Below, piece by piece: positions 1 through 7,636 of a stretch of 10,463 bases of DNA. The position numbers and the translations under genes were made by a program. The notes below the pieces were generated by a model. It searched no databases and was not told where the DNA came from. It saw only the letters and a program-made list of their open reading frames with translations. How positions within the stretch are numbered: position 1 is the stretch's first letter; each line of letters starts with the position of its first letter. Source of the stretch: JBIQLO01 sp044464175. GTDB taxonomy: Bacteria > Planctomycetota > Phycisphaerae > Tepidisphaerales > Tepidisphaeraceae. The stretch is from the NCBI GenBank assembly GCA_044464175.1, contig JBIQLO010000143.1, positions 1 to 10,463 on the forward strand, read 5' to 3'.

Positions 1-1
1 G

Positions 2-1960
2 CAGATCGCTCCCCATCCCGTCCGCCGCATCGTCGTGGTGGAGGGAGGCAGCGGGGACGATTCGGCTCGCCGCATCACCTCCGCCATCGAGCAAAACGGC
101 TGGACGTGGGCCGGTGTGCGGGCCCTGGAAGAAAACGGCGGCTTCGCCTACGGCAACAATGCCGGCATCGCGCCGGCCCTCCAGTCCCCCACGCCGCCCG
201 ACTATGTGTGGCTGCTCAATCCCGACACAATCGCCCGGCCCCAGGCGGTCGACGCGTTGCTGGAATTCATGGCCGCCCATCCCGAAGCGGGCATCGCCGG
301 CAGCCGGCTGGAGAACCCCGACGCCTCCGTGCAGCGCTCCGCCTTTCGCTTTCCCAGCGTGATGAGCGAGTGGGAAAACGGCGTGCGCCTGGGCGTGGTC
401 TCGCGCCTGCTGTCGCGCTGGATCGTCGCCCTCCAGCCGCCCGCCCAGCCGCAGCGCGTGGACTGGTGCAGCGGCGCCAGTCTCATGATTCGCCGCGCCG
501 TGCTGGAGGAGATCGGACTGCTCGACGACGGCTATTTCATGTATTACGAGGAGCTGGATTTCTGCCGCCGCGCCGCCCGCGCCGGCTGGACTTGCTGGTA
601 CGTTCCGGCCTCGCGCATCGTGCATCTGGTGGGGCAGTCCTCCGGCGTTGGCGACCACCGCCGCCGCATGCCCGCCTACTGGTTTGATGCGCGCCGGCGC
701 TATTTCCTCAAGCAGCACGGGCGCCTCCAGACCCTTCTTGCCGATCTGGGCTGGGCCGTTGGATACGCCCTGTGGCGCGTGCGCCGGGTGCTCCAGGGAA
801 AGCCCGACACCGATCCGCCGCACCTGCTGGGCGACTTTCTCCGTTCCATGTGCCGCGGTCCCTGGCGGGTTGCAGGCGGGGTCACCGATCCCGCCACGCC
901 CCCTGTAGGCGGGGTCGCCGACCCCGCCACGGCCTCAGCGAGGCCGTCCACAGATTGTCCGGCGCCCAAGGGCGTCGGCGCTGTCGCCATCGGGCGAAAC
1001 GAGGGGGACCGCCTCAAGCGCTGCCTGGAAGCCCTTGGCCGGGAAGGATGCCCCGTGGTTTACGTCGACTCCGGCTCCACCGACGGCAGTGTCGAACTGG
1101 CCCGCCGGATGAACGTGGCGGTGGTGGAACTGGACCTGTCCACCCCCTTTACCGCCGCCCGTGCCCGCAATGCCGGATTCGAGCGGCTGATGGAACTCTA
1201 CCCAGCGCTGGAGTGGGTGCAGTTTCTCGATGGCGACTGCGAAATCTGCCCCGGCTGGCTGGCCACCGCCGCCGGCGCCCTGCAGAGCCGCCCCGAGCTG
1301 GCCGCCGTCGCCGGCCGCCTGCGCGAGCGCCATCCCGACGCCAGTGTCTACAACCGCCTGTGCGATATGGAATGGGAGGCGCCCCCCGGCGAGTCCGACC
1401 AGTTCGGCGGCATCGTCATGCTCCGCGTCCAGGCCATGCGCCAAAGCGGCGGATACAACCCCCGCCTGATCGCCGGGGAAGACCCGGAACTGGCCGTCCG
1501 CCTGCGCCTGGCCGGTTGGCGTATTCTCCGCCTCTCCGAGGACATGGCGCTGCATGATGCCGCCATGTTGCGCTGGGGCCAGTGGTGGCGGAGGAACGTG
1601 CGCGCCGGCCATGCCTACGCCGAAGGCGCTGCTCTCCACGGGCGCACGCCCCTGAAACACGATGTGCGCCAGGTGCGCTCCAACTGGTTCTGGGGCCTGG
1701 GCGTTCCGGCAGCCGCCCTCCTCCTGGCCTGGCCCACCTGGGGCCTGAGCCTGATCCTCTTCGGCGGCCACGTGCTGCTCTACGCCCGCATCCTGCGCCG
1801 CGTCCGCCGCCAGGGGCGGACCCCGGCCGATGCCCGTCTCCTGGCGCGCTACACAGTGCTGGGTAAAATCCCCCAGGCGCTGGGCCAACTGAAATACTGG
1901 TTCAACCGCGCCACCGGGCGCACCAGCCGGATCATCGAACACAAGGTGGTGACCTCGTGA
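2..1960 (+). CDS. Two-domain GT2 glycosyltransferase (5' partial)
   Basis: This is a probable polysaccharide glycosyltransferase with two GT-A/GT2 domains, truncated by the left window edge. The frame is open back to nt 2, and the codons before the GTG at nt 35 read IAPHPVRRIV. That is the beta strand leading into a GT2 'VVV..GS.DDS' motif, so GTG-35 is unlikely to be the real start. Residues below count from nt 35. Domain 1 (about 1-250) has NGGFAYGNNAG (34-44), LLNPDT (60-65, DXD-like) and a CSGASLMIRR...FMYYEELDFCRR block (145-179), typical of rhamnosyltransferase-like GT2 proteins. Domain 2 (about 313-545) has VGAVAIGRNEGDRL, VDSGSTDGS (344-352), FLDGDCE (397-403) and GEDPELAVRLRLAGW (481-495). 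A hydrophobic segment (about 551-583) and a basic tail suggest membrane association. The linker (about 280-311) is Pro/Ala-rich and encoded by palindromic repeats. The donor and acceptor sugars cannot be told from sequence. Confidence 0.93.
   Translation, partial: QIAPHPVRRIVVVEGGSGDDSARRITSAIEQNGWTWAGVRALEENGGFAYGNNAGIAPALQSPTPPDYVWLLNPDTIARPQAVDALLEFMAAHPEAGIAGSRLENPDASVQRSAFRFPSVMSEWENGVRLGVVSRLLSRWIVALQPPAQPQRVDWCSGASLMIRRAVLEEIGLLDDGYFMYYEELDFCRRAARAGWTCWYVPASRIVHLVGQSSGVGDHRRRMPAYWFDARRRYFLKQHGRLQTLLADLGWAVGYALWRVRRVLQGKPDTDPPHLLGDFLRSMCRGPWRVAGGVTDPATPPVGGVADPATASARPSTDCPAPKGVGAVAIGRNEGDRLKRCLEALGREGCPVVYVDSGSTDGSVELARRMNVAVVELDLSTPFTAARARNAGFERLMELYPALEWVQFLDGDCEICPGWLATAAGALQSRPELAAVAGRLRERHPDASVYNRLCDMEWEAPPGESDQFGGIVMLRVQAMRQSGGYNPRLIAGEDPELAVRLRLAGWRILRLSEDMALHDAAMLRWGQWWRRNVRAGHAYAEGAALHGRTPLKHDVRQVRSNWFWGLGVPAAALLLAWPTWGLSLILFGGHVLLYARILRRVRRQGRTPADARLLARYTVLGKIPQALGQLKYWFNRATGRTSRIIEHKVVTS
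875..946. repeat. Tandem palindromes in the interdomain linker coding sequence
   Basis: Two near-identical units (871-898 and 904-931, 25 of 28 bases identical, 33-nt period) lie in frame inside the GT2-GT2 gene. In the second unit GGCGGGGTC (908-916) and GACCCCGCC (920-928) form a perfect 9-bp stem with a 3-nt loop. In the first unit (875-895) the same stem has a single G-T pair. A third palindrome follows directly: CGGCCTC (930-936), loop AGC, GAGGCCG (940-946). The period of 11 codons keeps the frame and gives the repeated peptide GGV.DPAT. The palindromes are seen directly; that they belong to a dispersed genomic repeat family is inferred. Confidence 0.75.
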
Positions 1961-3156
1961 CGATCGCCTACCTCGTCAACCAATACCCCCAGCCCAGCCA
2001 GAGCTTCATCCGGCGGGAGATTCGCGCGCTGGAGCAATCGGGCCATACGGTCCACCGCTTCACCGTCCGGCGCTGGCCCGGCACGCTGGTCGATCCTGCC
2101 GATCAAGCCGAACGCCAGGCCACCCGCGCCATTCTCGACGCCCCGGCATTCCTGCTGACCGCGCTGCTTCGCCTCCTCTTCACCCACCCCTTGCGGCTCC
2201 TGCGCGCCCTCTCCATGGCGCTGCGCCTCAGCCGCCACGGCGAGCGCGGCATCCTGATCCATCTGATTTATCTGGCCGAGGCTTGCCGCCTGGCCTGCAT
2301 GCTCGCGCCTCTGAACGTCGATCACCTCCACGCCCATTTCGGCACCAACTCCGCCTCCGTCGCCTTGCTCTGCCGCCTGCTGGGCGGCCCGCGCTGGTCC
2401 TTCACCGCCCACGGCCCGGAGGAATTCGACAAGCCGGCGGCCATTCACCTGGCTGACAAGATCGAACACGCGGCGCTGGTCATCGCCATCACTGATTTCT
2501 GCCGCTCCCAGCTCTATCGCTGGTGTCCCCACGACCAGTGGCGGAAAATCCACATCGTTCATTGCGCTTTGGACGGGGAGTTTCTCGGCCGGGAACCGGT
2601 TCCCGTTCCCCCCGCCCCGCGCCTGGTCTGCATCGGGCGGCTGGCCGAGCAGAAGGGGCAGCAACTGCTGATTGCCGCCGCCGCCCGCCTGTCCAAAGAA
2701 GGAATCGATTTCCATCTGACGCTGGTGGGGGATGGCCCGATGCGTCCGGACCTGGAGCGATTGATCGACCAGCATCACTTGCGCGGCAAGGTCCATCTGG
2801 CCGGCTGGATGAGCGGGGAGCAGATTCGCCAGTGCCTGCTGGAAAGCCGTGCCCTGGTCCTGCCCAGCTTTGCCGAGGGGCTGCCCGTGGTCATCATGGA
2901 GTCGCTCGCCCTGGGCCGTCCCGTCATCAGCACCCAGGTGGCCGGCATCCCCGAACTGGTCCTGCCCGGCCAGACCGGCTGGCTCATTCCCCCGGGCAAT
3001 CCCGACGCCCTGGCCCGGGCGATGCGAGAGGCGCTCACCCTTCCCCCCGAGGAACTGGACCGCAAGGGCCGGATCGGCGCTCAGCGGGTCGCCTGCCGCC
3101 ACAACGCCCAGACCGAGGCCGCCAAACTGGGCGCTCTTTTTGAGGAAACCCTCTGA
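1957..3156 (+). CDS. GT4 family glycosyltransferase
   Basis: This 399-residue GT-B fold glycosyltransferase likely transfers a sugar from a nucleotide-sugar donor during exopolysaccharide or O-antigen-like glycan assembly on the cytoplasmic face. The N-terminal acceptor domain opens with IAYLVNQYPQPSQSFIRREI (3-22), the style of WcaL-like colanic acid transferases. It also has HAHFG (125-129) and FTAHGPEEFDKP (149-160). The donor-binding domain has VCIGRLAEQKG (224-234), LVGDGPMRPDLE (257-268) and the GT4 EX7E signature EGLPVVIME (Glu307 and Glu315), followed by GRPVISTQVAGIPE. The GTG start overlaps the preceding stop as GTGA, with a weak AAGG-type ribosome site about 10 bases upstream, so translational coupling is likely. 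The length is normal for GT4. The sugar specificity is not visible in the sequence. Confidence 0.95.
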   Translation: MTIAYLVNQYPQPSQSFIRREIRALEQSGHTVHRFTVRRWPGTLVDPADQAERQATRAILDAPAFLLTALLRLLFTHPLRLLRALSMALRLSRHGERGILIHLIYLAEACRLACMLAPLNVDHLHAHFGTNSASVALLCRLLGGPRWSFTAHGPEEFDKPAAIHLADKIEHAALVIAITDFCRSQLYRWCPHDQWRKIHIVHCALDGEFLGREPVPVPPAPRLVCIGRLAEQKGQQLLIAAAARLSKEGIDFHLTLVGDGPMRPDLERLIDQHHLRGKVHLAGWMSGEQIRQCLLESRALVLPSFAEGLPVVIMESLALGRPVISTQVAGIPELVLPGQTGWLIPPGNPDALARAMREALTLPPEELDRKGRIGAQRVACRHNAQTEAAKLGALFEETL

Positions 3157-3158
3157 CC

Positions 3159-5108
3159 ATGTGCGGAATCGCCGGAATCCTTGGAGGCATCGACCACGTC
3201 AACCGCGACGCGCTGGACCGCATGCAGCGCGCCATCGCCCATCGCGGCCCCGACGCCTGCGGCACCTTCATCTCCACCCCCGACGCCGACGGAAACGGCG
3301 TGCTCCTGGCTCACCGCCGCCTCTCGATCCTCGACCTCTCCCACGCCGCCGACCAGCCCATGACCGATCCCGTCACCGGCCAGGTTCTCATCTTCAACGG
3401 CGAAATCTACAATTACGTCGATCTCCGCGGGCAACTCCAATCCCGTGGCCAGTCCTTTGAGTCCAGCGGCGACACCGCCGTGCTCCTCCGCCTCCTGGCC
3501 CTCGACGGCCCGGCGGCCTGCGCCCAATTGCGCGGCATGTTCGCCTTCGCCCTCTGGGATGATAAGACCCGCCAATTGCTCCTGGGGCGCGATCCCCTGG
3601 GCATCAAGCCCCTCTATCTCGCCTCCAACCCCGACCCCAACGGAACTTGGCGGCTGATCTTCGCCTCCGAGGTCCGCGCCCTTCTCGCCTCCGGCCTGCT
3701 GGGCAAACCCAGGCTGAATCCCAACGCCGTCGCCTCCTTTCTCTGGAACGGCTTTGTCCCCGGCCCGCCAACCATCCTTCAGGGCGTTGAATCACTCCCG
3801 CCGGGGCATGTGCTTTCCATTCCCGCCGGAAACGCCCAACACCCCGCGTCCAGCGCATTCTGGTCCCCGCCGCCGCAGCAAAACGACCTGAGCGAGTCAG
3901 ACCTGGCCGATGCCCTGGCCGAATCGGTCCGCCTCCATCTCGCCTCCGATGTTCCGCTGGGCGTCTTTCTGTCCAGCGGCGTCGATTCCAGCGCTGTCGC
4001 CAACCTCGCCGCCCGCGCCTCGGATCAACCCCTCCACACCTTCACGCTTGCCTTCGAGGATGTCCAGCTCAACGAAGGCCACCACGCCCGAAAAATCGCC
4101 CAGGCCATCGGCTCCAACCATCAGGAAATTCTCCTGAGCGAATCCCGCTTCGTGCAAAACCTCGACCATGCCCTGGCCACGCTGGACCAGCCCACCTTCG
4201 ATGGGCTTAACTCCTTCTATATGTCCCAAGCCGTCCGCGAGGCGGGCCTGACCGTCGCCCTGGTCGGCACCGGTGGCGATGAGCTTTTCGGCGGGTATGC
4301 CACCTTCAACGACCTGCCCCGCCTGATGAAAGGGTCGGCCCCCTTGCGCTTCCTGCCCGCCGCCTGGCGCAACGCCCTGGGCCGCGCCTGCGCCAACTGG
4401 CTCCAGCGGCGCGATCCCCAGGCCCTGGTCCCCCCGCAAACCCGCTGGGCCAAGCTCCCGGACATGCTCGAATGCCGCGCGGACCTGCTGGGCCTCTACC
4501 AGCTTTCCTACGCCCTGTTCCTCCCCAGCTTCCAGTCCCAGCTGCTCCACCCCGACCTGCGCGCCCAAACAACTCTTCTCGACGGCCTGCCCCCCGCGCT
4601 CGATCACGAGCTGCGCCGTCAGATCGCCGGCCGCACGCCCCTTAACGCCATCAGCCTCCTCGAGCAACGCCTCTTCCTGGGCGAACGCCTCCTGCGCGAC
4701 TCCGATGCCGCCTCCATGGCCGTCTCCCTGGAGATGCGCCTCCCGCTGGTCGATTCGGTCCTGCTCCAGCAGGTCAACCGCCTCCGGGAGGCCGACCGGT
4801 ATCACCCCCTGCGCAAAAAAGCGATCCTCCGGCGCATCGGGCTCCAGGGGCTCGATCCCGAACTGTTCAACCGCCCCAAGAGCGGCTTCGTCCTCCCCTT
4901 TGACCGCTGGATTCGACAAAACCTGGGCCAATCCATGGCCCGCACCATGAACGATCCCCAGCTCGCCCAGGCCGCCGGCCTGAATGCCCCCAAAGTCGCC
5001 GCTCTCTGGGACGCCTTCCAGCAGAACGCTCCCGGCCTCTACTGGTCGCGCGTCTGGTCCGTCTACGTCCTGCTTGACTGGTGCCGTCGCCACGATGCGC
5101 GGGTTTGA
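3159..5108 (+). CDS. asnB: Asparagine synthase-family glutamine-dependent amidotransferase
   Basis: This 649-residue protein is a class II glutamine amidotransferase fused to an ATP-dependent synthase domain. The N-terminal glutaminase starts MCGIAGI, so Cys2 becomes the nucleophile after Met removal. It also has the AHRRLSILDL block (51-60), NGEIYNY (80-86), SGD (103-105) and GRDPLGIKPLY (143-153). The C-terminal domain carries a PP-loop, LSSGVDSS (271-278; the usual form is SGG[VIL]DSS, so one Gly is Ser), then GTGGDELFGGY (370-380), a SLEMRLPLVD block and RPKSGFVLPFDRWI. It starts two bases after the GT4 stop, with GAGGA at 3142-3146. It may make asparagine. Its place at the end of a polysaccharide operon suggests instead amidation of a sugar carboxyl, as known for the homologues WbpS and WbtH. 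The gene symbol reflects the family, not a proven substrate. Confidence 0.95.
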   Translation: MCGIAGILGGIDHVNRDALDRMQRAIAHRGPDACGTFISTPDADGNGVLLAHRRLSILDLSHAADQPMTDPVTGQVLIFNGEIYNYVDLRGQLQSRGQSFESSGDTAVLLRLLALDGPAACAQLRGMFAFALWDDKTRQLLLGRDPLGIKPLYLASNPDPNGTWRLIFASEVRALLASGLLGKPRLNPNAVASFLWNGFVPGPPTILQGVESLPPGHVLSIPAGNAQHPASSAFWSPPPQQNDLSESDLADALAESVRLHLASDVPLGVFLSSGVDSSAVANLAARASDQPLHTFTLAFEDVQLNEGHHARKIAQAIGSNHQEILLSESRFVQNLDHALATLDQPTFDGLNSFYMSQAVREAGLTVALVGTGGDELFGGYATFNDLPRLMKGSAPLRFLPAAWRNALGRACANWLQRRDPQALVPPQTRWAKLPDMLECRADLLGLYQLSYALFLPSFQSQLLHPDLRAQTTLLDGLPPALDHELRRQIAGRTPLNAISLLEQRLFLGERLLRDSDAASMAVSLEMRLPLVDSVLLQQVNRLREADRYHPLRKKAILRRIGLQGLDPELFNRPKSGFVLPFDRWIRQNLGQSMARTMNDPQLAQAAGLNAPKVAALWDAFQQNAPGLYWSRVWSVYVLLDWCRRHDARV

Positions 5109-5128
5109 AAAAAATGCAAAAAGAAAGA

Positions 5129-5164
5129 CGCGGCCGGCCTGATTCGGCAATCAGGCCGGCCGCG
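5129..5164. terminator. Bidirectional rho-independent terminator between convergent genes
   Basis: A perfect 16-bp stem (5129-5144 with 5149-5164) has a 4-base loop, CGGC. On the - strand it is followed by a T-rich tract (complement of the A-rich stretch 5107-5128), so it is a strong terminator for the ferredoxin/YHS operon, whose last stop lies about 30 bases upstream. On the + strand only a short TTT follows, so it probably also ends the polysaccharide operon but with a weaker U-tract. Confidence 0.88.
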
Positions 5165-5194
5165 CCATTTGCGTTCAAATGCGCTGGCGGTCGC

Positions 5195-5500
5195 TTACTT
5201 CAGCTTGGCCAGGTACTTGGCCGGGTCCTTCTTGAAGTCCTTGATGCAGTCCTTGCAGCAGAAACCGATCGTCTTGCCCTCGTAAACGATGGTGAGATTC
5301 GGATCGATCTCATCGTCCGGCTCCACGGGGCACATCTTGTTGATCGGCTTGGCCGCGGCCGCCGGCTGTGTCGTCGCCGACGTCTTGCACGCGGCGCAGT
5401 CCTTCTCCGCCGCCGGCTGCGTCGCCGGCTTGTCCTTGGCCATCACCAGCGCGCCGGTACAGGCCAGGGCGAGAATCCCGCTCATCAGCAGTTTTTTCAT
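5195..5500 (-). CDS. Small exported Cys-rich YHS/TRASH-like metal-binding protein
   Basis: This 101-residue protein is probably secreted or periplasmic. It starts with MKKLL, a hydrophobic core and a plausible signal peptidase I site after VMA (19-21). The LALAC stretch around Cys14 is a poor lipobox but does not fully exclude a lipoprotein. A Thr-Gln-Pro/Ala-rich linker (about 24-50) contains a CAAC pair (Cys35, Cys38). The C-terminal domain (about 55-100) has MCPVEPDDEIDP, a Y.GK.IGFCCKDC motif (Cys81, Cys82, Cys85) and a DPAKYLAKL ending. This matches the YHS/TRASH-like pattern of heavy-metal-binding domains, with Cys57 and the FCCKDC cysteines as likely ligands. The start is supported by AGGAG six bases before the ATG. 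It lies 36 bases after the ferredoxin gene on the same strand and is probably cotranscribed with it. The metal is unknown. Confidence 0.85.
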   Translation of the reverse strand: MKKLLMSGILALACTGALVMAKDKPATQPAAEKDCAACKTSATTQPAAAAKPINKMCPVEPDDEIDPNLTIVYEGKTIGFCCKDCIKDFKKDPAKYLAKLK

Positions 5501-5536
5501 GGTGTCTCCTGAGTGCTCAATGGCTCGAACCCGCGA

Positions 5537-5797
5537 TTACCGCTTGTAGTAATCCGCGTTCTTCTGAATGAAGCTGTCCCACTCCGCCGGCAGATCATCC
5601 TGCGGAAAAATCGCCTGGACGGGGCACTCATCCACGCACAAGCCACAGTCGATGCAGGTGTCCGGCTCAATGCAGAGCTGATCTTCGGTCTCGAAGTTCG
5701 ACTCCTCTTTCGTCGGGTGGATGCAGTCCACCGGGCAGACGGTCACGCACGAGGCGTCTTTCACACCGATGCACGGTTGTGCGATAATATGGGCCAT
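5537..5797 (-). CDS. 7Fe ([3Fe-4S][4Fe-4S]) ferredoxin
   Basis: This 86-residue cytoplasmic electron carrier closely follows the Thermus/Azotobacter-type seven-iron ferredoxins. The first motif is CIGVKDASCVTVCPVDC and the second is CIDCGLCVDECP. By comparison with that family, Cys9, Cys17 and Cys58 should hold the [3Fe-4S] cluster and Cys21, Cys48, Cys51 and Cys54 the [4Fe-4S] cluster. Val12 stands where an eight-iron protein would have a fourth Cys, which supports the 7Fe assignment. The CIGVKD.SCV.VCP sequence is particularly Thermus-like. The C-terminal LPAEW..FI..NADYY tail is typical of the family. An AAGGAG site precedes the ATG by about 10 bases, and a clear promoter lies about 50 bases upstream. 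The redox partner is not encoded nearby. Confidence 0.95.
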   Translation of the reverse strand: MAHIIAQPCIGVKDASCVTVCPVDCIHPTKEESNFETEDQLCIEPDTCIDCGLCVDECPVQAIFPQDDLPAEWDSFIQKNADYYKR

Positions 5798-5845
5798 AAC
5801 GACTATACTCCTTGCTCTGGTGCCCAGAGCGGCTAATGGGATGCG

Positions 5846-5873
5846 ATTATAGGCGCAATCGACTTGGGGGCAA
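5846..5873 (-). promoter_or_regulatory. Sigma70-type promoter for the ferredoxin operon
   Basis: On the - strand there is a perfect TATAAT -10 box (5851-5846) with TTGCCC as a -35 box (5873-5868; four of six consensus bases) and a 16-base spacer. Transcription would begin near 5839, giving a leader of about 40 bases before the ferredoxin ATG. No operator palindrome is evident around it. Confidence 0.65.
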
Positions 5874-6000
5874 CAGGACTTGAGTCATCTTTGCCCCACC
5901 CTCCCCGATTCGCTCCCTACGCCCGGCAATTGCCCGCCCCACGGGCGATCGCGGCGCGCCTTGGCCTGCGCCAACGGCGCCTGATCAGTGACATTTTGCC
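5874..6000. other. Intergenic region between gpmI 3' end and the ferredoxin promoter
   Basis: I see no credible gene here. Small inverted repeats are present: GCCCG/CGGGC (5932-5936 with 5942-5946) and GCGCC/GGCGC (5968-5972 with 5976-5980), next to the palindrome CTGATCAG (5981-5988). The second lies just past the gpmI stop on the - strand but has no T-run, so at most it is a weak terminator. Confidence 0.4.
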
Positions 6001-7575
6001 TCACCCCTCCATAAGCGACCGCCCCGTCATCTCCGCCGGCGTCTCGATCCCCATCATCGCCAGCAGCGTCGGCGCCACATCCGCCAGCCGCCCCCCCTCG
6101 CGCAGCGTCCGCCCTTTGAACCGCTCATCGGCCACGATCAGCGGCACATCATAGGTCGTGTGCGCGGTGTGCGGGCCGCCGGTCGTCGGGTCGATCATCT
6201 GCTCGCAGTTGCCGTGGTCCGCCGTCACGATCGCGCCTCCGCCGTGCTGGCGCAGCGCCTCCAGAATCCGTCCCACGCAAACGTCCACATGCTCCACCGC
6301 CTCCACCGCCGCCTTCAGCACGCCGGTATGCCCCACCATGTCCCCGTTGGCGAAATTCACCACGATCAGGTCATACTGCTGCGAGTGGATCCGCTTCACC
6401 ACCTCATCGCAGATGCCGTAGGCGCTCATCTCCGGCTGCTGGTCATAGGTGCTGACCTGCGGGCTGGGGATCATCTGCCGATCCTCATTGTCGAACGGCG
6501 CTTCCCGGTAGTCGTTGAAGAAAAACGTCACGTGCGGAAATTTCTCCGTCTCCGCGCAGCGAAACTGCCGCATCCCCCGCCGGCTGAGCAGTTCCCCCAG
6601 AATGTTGGTCATCTTCCCCGGCTTGGGATACGCCACGTGCACCGGCAGCCCCTGCTCGTACGCCGTCATCGTCACATAATATAGGCCCATCGGCCCGCCC
6701 CGCTCAAACCCCTCGAAGTTCTTCAGCGTGAACGCCTTGGTCAGCTCCCGCGGCCGGTCCCCCCGGTAGTTGTAGAAAATCACCGCATCGTTCTCCGACA
6801 CGCGCGCCAGCGGATGCCGTCCCGACCCGTCCAGAATCACCGACGGCGTGACGAATTCATCCCCCTTCATGTTCGGCTCGGAAGGGTGGTCATAATAATA
6901 TTGCACCGCCGCCTGCGCCGAGGCGAACGCCGGCCCCTCCGACGCCGCCAGCGCCCGGTACGCCTTCTCCACCCGCGCCCAACGGTTGTCCCGGTCCATC
7001 GCGTAGTACCGCCCCGACACCGTCGCGATCGCCCCCACCCCAATTTCCTTCATCTTCGCCTCCACCTGCTGGATGTACCCCAGCCCGCTGTTGGGGGAGG
7101 TGTCGCGCCCGTCGGTGAAGGCGTGCAGGTACACCCGGTCCAGCCCGCGCCGTTTGGCCAGTTCCAGGCAGGCGTACAAGTGCTCCAGCAGCCCATGCAC
7201 CCCCGCATCCGACACGATCCCCAGCAGGTGCAGCGCGCTGTTGTGTTGTAGCGCGTGATCCACCGCCTTGTTCAGTTCTGAGTTCTGGTAGAACGAGCCG
7301 TCCCGGATCGCCTTGGTGATGCGCACCGACTCCTGGTCCACGATCCGCCCCGCCCCGATGTTCTGATGCCCCACTTCGCTGTTGCCCATCGTCCCCTCCG
7401 GCAGCCCCACGTCAAAGCCGCTGGTGTGAATCAGCGTGTGCGGATACTCCGCCATCAGCCGGTCATCCACCGGATGCTTGGCCAGAAAAACGGCGTTGGC
7501 CTGGTTCCACTGCGGATAGGGGTTTTTCCCCCACCCGTCCCGAATAATCAGCGCGATGGGTCGTTTGGGCGTCAT
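6001..7575 (-). CDS. gpmI: 2,3-bisphosphoglycerate-independent phosphoglycerate mutase
   Basis: This 524-residue cytoplasmic enzyme interconverts 3- and 2-phosphoglycerate in glycolysis and gluconeogenesis, using a phosphoserine intermediate and two Mn ions. The alkaline-phosphatase-fold metal residues fit the family: Asp13 in RDGWG, catalytic Ser66 in MGNSEVGHQN (63-72), Asp412 and His416 in NGDMVGH, Asp453-His454 in TADHGN, and His471. Substrate-binding elements are SDAGVHG (His127), TDGRDTSP, SGRYYAMDRDNRW (188-199), YRGDRPREL (270-278) and TEKFPHVTFFFN. The length is normal for GpmI (about 510-550). An AAGGAC-like ribosome site precedes the ATG. The gene begins 61 bp after proB on the same strand with no clear terminator between, so readthrough from proB is likely. 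Confidence 0.97.
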   Translation of the reverse strand: MTPKRPIALIIRDGWGKNPYPQWNQANAVFLAKHPVDDRLMAEYPHTLIHTSGFDVGLPEGTMGNSEVGHQNIGAGRIVDQESVRITKAIRDGSFYQNSELNKAVDHALQHNSALHLLGIVSDAGVHGLLEHLYACLELAKRRGLDRVYLHAFTDGRDTSPNSGLGYIQQVEAKMKEIGVGAIATVSGRYYAMDRDNRWARVEKAYRALAASEGPAFASAQAAVQYYYDHPSEPNMKGDEFVTPSVILDGSGRHPLARVSENDAVIFYNYRGDRPRELTKAFTLKNFEGFERGGPMGLYYVTMTAYEQGLPVHVAYPKPGKMTNILGELLSRRGMRQFRCAETEKFPHVTFFFNDYREAPFDNEDRQMIPSPQVSTYDQQPEMSAYGICDEVVKRIHSQQYDLIVVNFANGDMVGHTGVLKAAVEAVEHVDVCVGRILEALRQHGGGAIVTADHGNCEQMIDPTTGGPHTAHTTYDVPLIVADERFKGRTLREGGRLADVAPTLLAMMGIETPAEMTGRSLMEG

Positions 7576-7636
7576 GAAAGTCCTTTGACGCCCATCTTAG
7601 AGCCATACCCCAAAAAGGGAAAACCTCCGCGCCCCC

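Noticed and set aside
935..1942. Long antisense open frame (about 335 codons) opposite the GT2 gene
   Set aside because: The + strand frame has clear GT2 motifs throughout. The antisense peptide is Gly/Ala-rich without domains, as expected from GC-rich third positions.
1849..3102. Long antisense open frame (about 417 codons) opposite the GT4 gene
   Set aside because: It overlaps a convincing GT4 gene completely, spans two genes, and has no recognisable motif.
3897..5150. Long antisense open frame (about 417 codons) opposite asnB
   Set aside because: It mirrors the synthase domain, crosses the terminator stem, and shows no domain of its own.
5932..5988. Small hairpins after gpmI considered as its terminator
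   Set aside because: The stems are only 5 bp and no T-run follows on the - strand.
5864..6154. Open frame of 96 codons over the ferredoxin-gpmI intergenic region
   Set aside because: It overlaps the gpmI 3' end antisense, has no ribosome site, and is low-complexity Ser/Pro/Arg-rich.
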